Made by a program: the position numbers and the translations under genes
From: Haliotis asinina
Taxonomy: Eukaryota > Mollusca > Gastropoda > Lepetellida > Haliotidae
NCBI RefSeq assembly: GCF_037392515.1
Contig: NC_090295.1
Location: forward strand, 13,969,001 to 14,033,000
Reading direction: 5' to 3'
Length of the DNA stretch: 64,000 bases
In this document: positions 35,901 through 48,336 of the stretch, piece after piece
Layout of the letters: each line of letters starts with the position of its first letter
Position numbering within the stretch: the first letter of the stretch is position 1
The notes under the pieces: model-generated
Told to the model about the DNA's origin: nothing
The model's input: only the letters and a program-made list of their open reading frames with translations
Databases searched by the model: none

Positions 35901-38900
35901 AGTCTCAAAATGGAGGGATGTGGTTCGTTTCCGGAGCAGAACTCAAAAACCGTTCAATATTTTTCTGCAAAACTTAGTAGATAATTCAGTCAGAATCTAA
36001 AGTGGTGCCTTTTGCTATGTACAAGGTTTTGTGATTTATTATTTTCTAGGTTTCCATGGAAACGTTTCGGACTTAGTCTCAAAAGTGAGAGGGGTGTTTC
36101 GTTTCCGGAGCAGAACTCAAAAACTTCTTAATATCTTTCAGCAACACTTTGTAGATTTGTAGGGCAGACCCCAAAACTCGAAAACCATTTCATCTCTCTC
36201 AACAGATCTTGGCAGATGTATGAGACAGATCTTGAAATGGTGACTTGCTGATTACAGATATATGGCATTTATATTTTTCATGAATTCCATGGAAACAATT
36301 CAAAATTAGTCTGAAAAAACAATAACTAACTGTCAGATGATTTGTGCTTTCAAATATGTAGGGGCCGGGGGGATATGCCATCTTATGATGACTCTTGTTT
36401 TCTTCAATTAAAATGTTTTCTGTCATGTGTTTATTTTCTTTATCTTTCTTGTGACTATCAAGAATAAATGGAAGTGGTGTAAAACCTCACCATCTCTTAA
36501 ACTCGCTCACTTTCTGAATAATCTTGCTTCATGTGTTGTTGCAGCAGTACTTTCCTAGTAGCCAGCCACAGGGGATGCGGCCCCCACGTTACATGGGGCC
36601 TCAGCCCCAGCCAAATCTTACATACCAGATGTACGGACCGTACATGGGGCAAACCCAGGGCCAGGGTTACCCCGCGGCGAGCGTCATGGTTCAGCAACAA
36701 GGGCAGTTAATGGTTTGTATTTGTTAGACACCCATCATGAATAAAGGATGCTGAATGTGAAAATTTGTATTTATATATTACCATGTAAAATATTAAGGAC
36801 TTGAAAAAACAAAAATTGTCATGAAATATTTCAGTGATCAGAACCAAAAAGATGCCATCATTTTAAGATTTCATGAAGTCATTAGTTTTGTAACAAAATG
36901 TTTTCCAAGTTTGTTATACTGGACGTTTGGGTAAGCTTTCTACTAGAAATTTACAGTTACACTGGGCAAAGAAAGAGGGCCCAAACATTTGTTACTCGCA
37001 TTGATGATTTAGTTTTGACAGGGTTGTGAAATACATGAAAAGGGCGAGGGATGAGCCTGCATTCTCTCTCACTGTTCATTTCTACCTTGAGAAGCCTTGA
37101 ACCAATGATATGTATAATATTCAGTGTTTCCCAGTGAATATTGTCAGTGATTACAGGAGCTGACGATTCCTTTTTCTCTATTTCAGTATCCTCCAAATAC
37201 TAGAATGCCCACTCCTCAATATCATCATGCCATTCCAAATTCGCAAACAACCATTCAACAGCAGATGGCTGCCACAGCACCGTATCAAAACCCTCCCACA
37301 GCACAGTATGGCAGTGCACCTCAGTTCCAAGTATATTACCAGGTGTGTGGATCCACTTCCTGATCATTTAAGTGCTTGCTTCCACACATTACTGTGTGTT
37401 AATGACCTGAAAATGTGCTGACTCATGACATGAAAATGTGCTGACTCAGTTCTTTGTTTTGCTTGTATTCACTTTGCTGATGTGGTCAGTTTGTAATGTT
37501 GTGATGTAAGCTATATGTATGGAACACTTTCTGAAATATTGACTAAGGTTATTTTTGGATTAAATGTTCTGAAATATTGATGGTAAATTGGATTCATCTT
37601 TTTTAAACCGAGAAGTTACTGATTGATCAAAAAGCTAGAAAACTTGATACACAAAGTAAAAATTTGCTTATGTCAGATATACTTCTTCTGGCAGATGGAT
37701 ACAGATGTTATCTACACAAACCTAATATTCTCAAAATGTTCCTTTTTGATACTCCATTTCCTGCTCCTATTTAGTAAGCAGCTCTACACAGGAAATTGTA
37801 AAGTTGCTTATGTGTACCATCGTTCTGTTTGTATGTTCCATGTTACTGAGAAAAACTTAAAGTTTTGCTCGATAAGTTAAATGTAACTATATTTGTCATG
37901 AAAATCTGCTGGTCCTTTAAAAACATTTTCACTGGTCACAGGCGAAAGCACCAGTACCAGTAGACATCCCCAGACACGAGCGGGTAAGCGAATGTTAATC
38001 AGCGTCATATGGACAACCTCTTGGTAGTTATTGCAGTTAGCATGTCCACATATAGATCATTATAATCAAACTTTTCCAGATCATGTGATTAAAGCATTCG
38101 CTTGTCAAGCCAAAGGTCTGGTATATCGAATAGATCTCAGAGGCCAGCGTTCTGCGGCAAATATTGCCAGTACACAAGTTTGAATCAAATACATTCCAGT
38201 CTCTTCAGTTAATATGTTCCAATCTAAATATTCATTCCACTGGCTCTCAATTTAAGATCGCAGATTAATCCTGGCAGGTTAAGACAATATTGATGGACCT
38301 CTGAGGCTGAATCCACACTGTCACTCCCTAAAGCAGTGTCAACTGTTTTATTTAAGGTGTATCTGGCATGGAGACACATAACAATGTGCAATCACACGAT
38401 GCAGCTTTTCGTCTTGCTCACTTACTAGCCTTAATTTACTGATCAAAAGCATGCGTCTCTGAAGTACTGTAGGAAATGGGGGGAAAAAATGTTTTGGGGC
38501 TGTTATCCCTAAAATTTACACAACTGCAAAGAGGATATGTTGGAACAATTCACTTTGGCTTGACTGTGCATTCAATGGTTTATGGTGAAATATGTTAAAG
38601 GGTTTGATAACTGATACCAACAGAAAAGCATCTTGTTAAAAGTTTCAAAATACACAGGCAGCATGACCACCTGAAGATAAATAGGACCGGATATTATTTG
38701 TAAATATTGGCAGGCTGTGTACTTCCACAGTTTAATTTCCCAAAGGGATTATCATACACTAACTGATATATCTGTCCTGACACCGACCCCAACCATCGTC
38801 TGCTACACTCGTCCTGGTTTTGCATTTCACACTTTCACATATCAACTAAAATTATAGCAATAAATGTGAAAGAAAACACATTTTATTCCAAATTCCAGCA

Positions 38901-39120
38901 GTACTTCAATTCAAAATCCTTCACATAAAAACTACTACATCATGCTTCTCCAACTTAGCCATGTCCTAACAAAGTAACTTTGCCTTATTAGGCAAGGAAA
39001 TAGTTAATCTTATTCCATGAAGTATATCAAATGGATTTATGTAAGTGAGTGTGATTCAGTGCTTCAGACTCAGCAAATAATTTCAGTTTTGCACATAGGT
39101 TGTCAGAATAGGTAATGGAT

Positions 39121-39179
<59 letters not shown>

Positions 39180-42100
39180 CTTAAAGGACTAAAGGGCACA
39201 TATATATGTTGTTACATTTTGTGTTCCTTTGAAGACAAGTAACTGCTCATTATGAATTGGGATCCCTCGTTTTCCCTAGTTAAGATGCACAAAACCAATC
39301 TTCCAGGCTTTTATGTAACTGGAAAATTTGGATAGGACCCCTGGAAGCTATGCTGGTTGTGGGAGCAGACAGATTTGACTGGGTGATTAGATCTAATGGA
39401 TTAATGGGAAACATTACCTGAACTGCAAGGATGGATGGTCAAGACTCAGTTTTTTAATGGTTGTCATTTATGATACTGAGGAATGCAATACAGCATGTAA
39501 CACACTAATGTTTAATACATGTCTGCTCTGTTCTTTGTTCTGTTCTCATTATATGTATGAGTGTTAACCTGTACAGTCATGTACAACAGAAATACATGTT
39601 CGAGATGTAGAATAACCTTACCAAACCCTGTGAGCTCTGCATATTTGTCTTCATAGGCATGTGCAGATGTCACAGGGTAGATTCAGTATTTGCCTTGTGA
39701 TCCCGGGATTGAAAACTCGATACTCACATTGCTGTTTTCAAGAAATCTGGACCTGCATTACTTCCTTCCTCCTCATACGATGATTGCTTTGTTGGTACTC
39801 AGTGACTATCAGGATTCTTGTTATAAGCTGGTCTCCAACAACCTTTGTTGTTACTTTGATCAAATGATTGGGCTTGATTTTTTGCGACGGCATTCTCAGC
39901 TGGAAGTGCATGGATCTTTGATCATTATGTCAGACACTGGATTGCTTGGACCAGAGATGTTGATTTACACACAAACTGACATCCTATGGATGGAGTATAG
40001 TCGAGTCCTGCTTGAAACTGCAACAAAGTAACCTAATAACCCAACTCTTTTCCTCAAACAATAATGGATTTTTACATGCAACAGAATACTAGATGTGATC
40101 AGTGCATCCAATTATTTAGGCTTTTAGTTTAATCTGAGTACTCTTATTTATAATTTTGAAAAGGACCCTGGGCTGAGAAATAGCCATCACATTATGTTAA
40201 ATGACTTAAGCACATGGCCTGCATGTATAATTCTCTTTCTACAAAAGTAAACAGTAAAAGTTCTAAAACATCATAAATAATACAATTATGTAAGCATTGT
40301 AGTTCCCTCTGCTGTTTGTTCCATTGTTGCTTTATGGGTGCATTTTGAATATCAAAAATTTGTCAATTACTTGTTTCCTTGTGATCCATTGTGCCTGAAC
40401 AGATTGTGTGTTTACTGTTCCAAGCTCAGTTGAAGGTTGCTGTGATGAGCTGCAATATGGCTGACTACAGCAAAATACCCATTCACTAACTCTATGACTC
40501 TCATCAACAGGGGCAGACTGTGCCAATTGCTCAACCTCAACGACCAACATCAGCATCTGGTATAGCGCAGGCAACACTACAAAAGCGGGTGCGGAACCCT
40601 ATTCCCATCATTGACCCCAACTCGGGACAGCAGGTGCAAACAGAGGCAGAGGCTGCCCCGAAGACTACACCACCTGGGGGCAGTGCTAGGAGTACACCTG
40701 TTGGACAACCAGCGCCAGAGGTAAACCCATCTTTTACTTTCAGATCATACAGGGATGTATGGGACGTGAATTTCACTGTCCTAAACAAGTAATTATTTGA
40801 CAATGAACGTAACTAAGTTCATCATATTTGTCTACAGGGACTCGGAAACAGTCCAAATACTTTTTGTAAAAATTCCAGCAAAGCTACTAAAGGAGTTTGG
40901 TATCATTTGTAGTTTGATTAAGTGATGATCATGATACACAATACAGTTGCCAGAGTTCCACATTTTGTTGTCCATGACTGCTGAAAATTAACAGCATGAG
41001 TCCAATGGACCATCAAATACAGGTCTCAAGTTATATCCCTGTCATAATAAGAAATTATCCCACCATGCAGTGACCACTAAACTCTCTATCTTGTGTGCAT
41101 TTCAGAGTAGTCCACCTCCTACTGGTGGTGACATTGCTGCTCAGTTTGCTGCCCAGGTTGCTGCTACATTACGTTCAGGCCACCCTCCATCCAGTCACAC
41201 AACACAAGGCCAGGACATGACGGCCAGTAGTCCCCCACTTTCAGATCAGCAAAGCTACTCCCAATCACCAGAACTTGCACAACCAGACTTCAATCAAGAA
41301 GTACAAGAAACGAGACCTCAGCAAAATGAGCAAGCTGTTGAAGACGTGTCATCAAATGCTCAAATTGAGAGCGGTGTGGATGAACCCCTTCAACAGGTGC
41401 CTGTTCATGAACCTAGCGTGAAAGAGGCAACACCGCCTCCAGAAACCAGCGAAACGGAAGTGATCGGATCCAGTGTTGACTATGCCCCAGAGCCTAGTCA
41501 GGTCATGGACCAGAGCAGTCCGGTTGATGCTGATTCATTCACAGAACCCTTTCGTGTTGATGTGGAGAACATTACGCCATTTGTGCCAGCTGCTTCACAA
41601 GCACCTGTGCAAGCACCAACACCAGTGGCTCCAGTACAAGCACCAACGCCAGCGACTCCAGTACAAGCACCTGTTCCAGAACCACCTCCGGTTCAAGCTC
41701 CTGTTCAGGTGGCAGTGGTGCAAGAACCAGCCCAAATGGCACCCCAAGTGGTGACTCCACCGGTTACTGAAACACAAGTGACACAACCAACACAACCAGA
41801 GGTTGTCGAGAAGGCAACACCACCACCCCCTGCCTCAGCTTCAGCTCCTACCCCTGCCCCTGCTGTTGTTTCTGTGGCAGACATGGCTAAGGAACAGACG
41901 CCACCACCTGTAGCCACAGAGTCGAAAGAGTTTGTGCTTGATAACGGTAAGTGGATTCTATTTTTCTATTATTTTTTAAATATTGTACAACATTTTGTCC
42001 TTGAAAAACAAACATTGTCAGGTAGTGTTTGAAAATGGCACGAGATGTGGCCAACCACAAATTTTTGTCAACTCTTTCAACACCAGGAAGTCCTTCCTAG

Positions 42101-45100
42101 AGACTTGGATGTTTAAGATGAAGCCTATGATTTTCAAGCTCATGAAAGATCATTGCTACTACATATCATACATCATTTGAAAAGTCTAATCCTTTTGTTT
42201 ATGGGTATGAAATGTATTTGTCATATTCAATCGCTGCGTGCTAAAATACAAGATCAGATCAAAGATACAATAAATATCTTGAAATCAACACTTGTTGGTG
42301 TGGTACACCAATGGGGGAGATGACAGGGCTGTTTGGGGAAAAGTACTCAAACCTGTCTGTGAGATCAGCTTATCTGGGAATAGTTAAAGAATACTGCAAT
42401 TCAGGGTTTCAAATTACATCTCTTGGTGAAACCTTGTGAAATAAAAATAACTCAAGTGATCAGATGTAATTTCCTTCAGATTGTTCAAAGACACCAGTGT
42501 TACCATCATGCAGAGGTACCCATAGCAAGGGATTGATTAGAGGTTGTGACTTTGTTTTTGAGGCCAAGAAATCTGATGGTGATCATAGCAAATTGAATGG
42601 GCAGGTATTTTTGGATTGGTTCAAACATCAGCTTTCACCACATCTGGACGAATCAAGCTGCTTGTCCATGGTACCATTACCATGAGCAATCTCGAGACTC
42701 ATTTGCAGCCTTGTCGTAAGAGGTGACTAACAGGATCGGGTGGTCAGGCTCGCTGACAAGATGGGTACATGTCATCAATTCCCAATTGCGCAGATCGATG
42801 CTGATGTTGTTGATCACTGGATTGTTTGGTCCAGACTCGATTATTTACAGACTGTCACCATATAGTTGGAGTATTGCTGAGTGTGGCGTAAAACTAAACT
42901 CACTCACTCATTTGCAGCATTGTTTCACTTCCTGTAACGTGCCTTACAGGCAATCATAAACACAGCCTCAGCTCATGGAAAAAATCTGGCAGCGCCTGAA
43001 GCCAATCCAGAACATCACTTACAAACTACCAGATTTTCAAAGCACACTTAGCTCTAAGATGGATTACTTACCATATGGCATCATTCACAAAGAGATTATT
43101 ATGACTACATTTTTGTCAGTCTTGAAGATAACTTTTACTGCATTTTTGACAAAGAAAGACTTTACTATTTCCTCAGAAGTGGCTGATTATTTTTCTGTTT
43201 CAAAGTCATTTATCCTACCACATGTGAGAATGTCCGTCTCTGATTTGTTCCCATGATTTTGAGCAAGTTACCTTGTATGGCTGGTGCATGGCTGTACTTC
43301 ACCCAAGCTGAGTGTAAATCTTTGCAATAAAGAATAAATCATTTATATCCTGCTCCATGGGGGAAAAGGCACGGCAGTCAATAGACCAGTAGTTTGGATC
43401 ATCTTGTCAGGACTATGCTGGTAAAGTGTATGACTGAATTTCAGGTTAATTAAATAATGAGAGATGGAAACATTTGCTAAGATAAATTTGTTGTAGCGTT
43501 ATAATAGGAGTATAAAGGGTTTTATTCATCCATAGATGGGTGTTGTTCACTTTGCTTCCATCGTTAAAACCAGCTCTGCCTATAAAACCTGAGACGGGAT
43601 GCATAAATTCCTGTGTACCCCACTCACTCAATGCTTCAACTTGTATTGCCAACATAACTTTTACAGTATAAGTTGTTCACTGGTCACGAGCTGGGCATGG
43701 GTTGAGGTTCCCTCGATATTTATGTTTATGAACATAAACATTGAAGGTACCTCAACCCATGGTCCCTGAGGAACCAGCAAACAACATATTTATACTGTCC
43801 ACCACCTCAATGTTAATTTTTACCTGTTTGATGCATGGATATCGAATCATACACTTCAGCCAAAATGTGTGAATCGAACTGACTTAGTTGACACGTCATG
43901 GTTCCCATTTGCGAATATCAATGCTCATGCTTTTGATCACTGGATTGCCTGGTCCAGACCCTATTAATTACAGACAGGCACCAATAGCTGTAATATTGGA
44001 GAGTGCGGAGTAAAACTAAACTCACACACTGTAATGCTAGTTGATACCTGTGAATTTGAGGAAATACATGTCTCAAAAGCTTCAACTTGGAGTAATAAAA
44101 GAGAGACAAATTGCCCTCTGAATGTTACTTCCTTGATTTATTAATGGAAGAACCTCGAGGGCACAGAAATTATCTTCCTTGCCATAGTCAGGCTGTCATT
44201 GTTGTGGCAATTGGATGTCAACCCATTATGAGATTACCACAAGTGCCCTTGATATAGATGGATGGTTATCTTCTAAATCTGCCTCCAGGATGTTTGCAGT
44301 TGATATGCTGAGAAAGTTACAGAGTTTGGGGAAGTAAACTTGCAAACTCAGAATGGTTATAGGGTGTTTATTGGACTCACAAGGTTTTCTCATACAAATA
44401 CCTATGAATACAGGATGCATCATTCTATGTTTATCAAGCTTGTGAAAGGTGAAGTTCATTGTACTTTTAAGTAGCAGGGTTCATTGTTAGGGTTCACTCT
44501 CCTTTTTCCATCAAACTATAAGTCAGACATGAGAGGTGTGATGATACAGAAAATCCATGATACGATACGTATCGCAATATCTTGGAACAATAAGATTCGG
44601 TTCACATCACGATATGCTATCTTGAGTTATTTTCTTTAAAAGCTATCTTTTGATATCAAGCAACTGTAAATTTTGACATAACTGCCAAGTTCTAATGAAA
44701 ATTAACAATTTTAAGGTCAACGATCCGTATCACGATACGAAAAAAAGTATCGATATATTTATCGTCCGATAAAGTATCATGACTATCGATACTACGATAT
44801 ATCTTCACAGCTCTATCAGATATTCACAGGGGTGAGTTAGAAAGAATACAACTTCTGATCATTTAGGCCACATTAATTGAAAAATGAACAAGTAGAACTG
44901 CTTTCACTAAAAGTTCCTTTACATATTTAAATTTAAATGTATAATTAATTCCGAATTCTTTTCAATAACTTTATGTAACAAGGGTTGCTGCATTATATTT
45001 ACTTTTGACGCACTTGTAGTTTGGGGATGCAGTGTTTTCAAATATTTTGTGTTAACAGGATGCTACTCAAATTTCTGTTAGCAGCAATTCCTTTTTTCAT

Positions 45101-48100
45101 GCTGATATATTGTAGATGTGCATCTGAGGCTTATCCCAGTGTGACTTTAAGTACAACTTCTGTTCGTTCTACCTTTAATCAAACTCTTGAAACCCCTTCA
45201 AAACACTAGGTTGGTGCAGTATTTAGGTTTATGATAACAAGAGGATATAAGTTCAGTAATTCATGCCAGGCAGTGCAGGATATCATCCAGACCTATATTT
45301 CCTGAATATTCAGTATGTAATCTGTTGTCCCCTGGTGTCAGTGTGCTCTCTTTAAATACCCCAAGGGGTACACTGCTTTAATTGCCCTGTAGGTCTGTTT
45401 AGGTCATTAGTGCTGTAACAAGGCATAACATTGGCTCTGGCACAATTGAAGGAGATGCTCCTGTGCTGCATCCCACTTGTGGGGTAGATAATTGAACAAC
45501 TTGTCCCAATCTATCTTTATTCATTGTTTTCCTGATTTACTTGGTAATGAGACTCAAGAGCAGGCAGCATGTTAATACCGAGTTTAAATTGTTTTGTTCT
45601 GTTGATCACATTCAAGGAAACGCATGCAAAGTTGCACATGATGTCTTAACACAGAGTTGACATCAAGGATTAGAGAAGGCATGGACCATTTGCTCATTAG
45701 AATGAAAATGCCCATTAAAATTTTGAATTTAACTTTTGAAACAAGAAAAAGGCTGATAACCCCTGAAAATTCTTATCCCAGCCCCTCCTAACAAAGTGTC
45801 CACTTTCATCAAGAACATTTTTCAACAAGGGAATTGTTTGGATATCTCGTATTTCCACTCATGCCTCAATTATTTTTCATTTGTTTAAAAAGTTCAACTA
45901 AAAAAAAAATGAAGTTAAAGGGAAATATCACTGCAGAATGAGAACTATGGATTAAGTAATCCCCAAACAGAATTTGAATGTATCGTGACTTTCGAATCAA
46001 AGGTATTAACTCTTCTATGGTAACATACGTGTTTAACTGATGCAGACAGATTTCTGTGGAATTAATTTCCATATGCCCAATGACCTTAATTTATCCTTTG
46101 TCTGCTGTCTTAGCAGAAATACTTAATTACTTACAGTTGTCTTTGATTTGTGACAAGTAGAGGCCATAAATGGAAAATAATCTTCTTAATTCCTGCCACA
46201 AAATTCAAGTCCAGACTTCAGTTAATTAACAGCTTTCATGTGCTCGTTAAATCACTGCCTGTTAGGTAATGAGTTATTGTCTTCTGAAACGAGATCTGTC
46301 ACAGACCATGAGATTCTGATGAGCTTGACTGGGATCTGTTCTGACCCATACAGCTAAAAATAGATCCCTCATCATGTGACAGGTCATGTGACTAGTGAAT
46401 GCATAGCCAGTGGGCCATCTGTGACCTGGCTCATGGAGACAGCAGTACTGCTCTAGGTTAGAAAGTGCTGACAAACAGTTTGTGGCTGAGGTTAACCATA
46501 TGTCGGGTTTTGGACTCTAAGATAAGCATTTTGGACTGGATTTGTACAAGGATTTGAACATGGTGAATTATGGTAAGTGTTTGTGAAGTTAGTTTCACTT
46601 GTCAGGGTTGTAGAAAATTTGTTAGACGTGTGTTGGCCCAAAGTTTGATGATATAACAAGGCAGCATGGCTTCCAAATTTTACATTTTGAGATGTTCATA
46701 TACAGTCAGTTTATTATTTTTGGACTGTAGTCAGTTTGATTATTGGTCTGTTACAAGATACGAGTAAATATTTTCTGTTGCATATGCAGGTTGTAAATGT
46801 TTGTCCAGTTGTTCCACAGAAGTTATGTAACTTGTACAAGACAGTTGACATATGACAGTACAGCTATTCAACTTCTGGTAAAGGATTTATATTTTATCAG
46901 AGGTGTTAAATGTGTTTTTTGTGAGGCCAGTAGCCTATGTTCAAGTCATATTTACATAATATCAGACAGACAACTGAATAATGTTTTTTTTCTGTAACCA
47001 AGAGCTTTCTTATGTAACTAGCATGATTTACGAAGGACACTGTATCACTATGCACATAGTATACACAGTATGTTGAAGCACATGTTAAGGTTTATCTTTG
47101 GTACTATTACATTACAAATGTTAAATATTTTAATCATAAGTCTTTGAAGGGCATTTAGAAATGAAATACAAAAGAATGAAGATTTTTATGGATATCAACT
47201 TCTTTATATGAGAACACAACGATTCGGAGTTAATGCTTACTCCTTCACCTGAGGAGTAAGCATTAACTCCGAATCGTTGTGTTCTCATATAAAGAAGTTG
47301 ATATCCATAAAAATCTTCATTCATATTTTAATCATAATTTTGTTGTTTTGGTTAGTGTAATTACTATTTGTTGTGCCATATGTACCTTGAAGTATCTAAG
47401 GAATTAAACTTTTTTGTTTTTGTAACTTGTTGAACATTAATTTAAGATTTACACATTGGACTCATTTGAACTAGGGGATGTAACTGATGTAATATTCATG
47501 TTGTCTTAATTGCGAAAACCGTGAAAATTGAATTTCCTGAAAATATGAGATCTATTTCATACTTTAGTTTGTATCAACGACTGTTTGTTCACTAAAACAT
47601 TTTACCCAATAATCTGATATAATCATGTTCCCAAATGATACTCAGTAACTCTTTTTTTCATGTGTGTTGTTTGAGTATCAGTTGTAAAGAAAAGTTAACA
47701 TACTGTGTCTCATTTCAATACAGCCAGTAGAATGACATTCGTCATAAAAAACAACATTGATAAGACCAATTACATCTGTGCAGAATGTGTTGACGTTTCA
47801 AGTAATGGATCCATACGTCACATATGGGACAGTCCATTGTATTAGCATATTGTATGCCGGCATGCCGAGTGCAGTCACATGTACTCAAGCTGTTGGTCGT
47901 CAAGTCGTTGTGAATGGCGAGCAGATAATGTTTGATCAATGGCTCACAGCTCCCTGTAGAAGGAGGTCAAAATCTATGAGACAGGTCTGGCTAACAGGGC
48001 GCGGTTCACGTTATTTCAGTTTTGGCTAGTCTGGTTTAATGATTTTAAAACTGAATAATATGGCTTTAAACTCTCCTTTTTGTATCCAAATTGTATTTTT

Positions 48101-48297
48101 CCAGACAATGATTTTGATTCAGAAAAAATGTTTAGTTTTGTCTTTGGAATGATAAATCGTAGAAAGAAACCAAGATCTATGGTTTTTATATAGCTATATT
48201 TCATCATTAGAGCTCACATTGCTTCACATTATGACATTCCAGAATTGATTGTGGCAACAATTATAATCATATTATTTCATTGTATTTTCTGATACAC

Positions 48298-48336
<39 letters not shown>

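Noticed and set aside
42975..43256. 93-codon plus-strand frame
   Set aside because: No domain recognised; composition typical of AT-rich random frames.
47757..48029. 90-codon open frame in the large eIF4G intron
   Set aside because: It starts at a non-ATG codon, has no family resemblance I can name and no splice signals compatible with exon 11.
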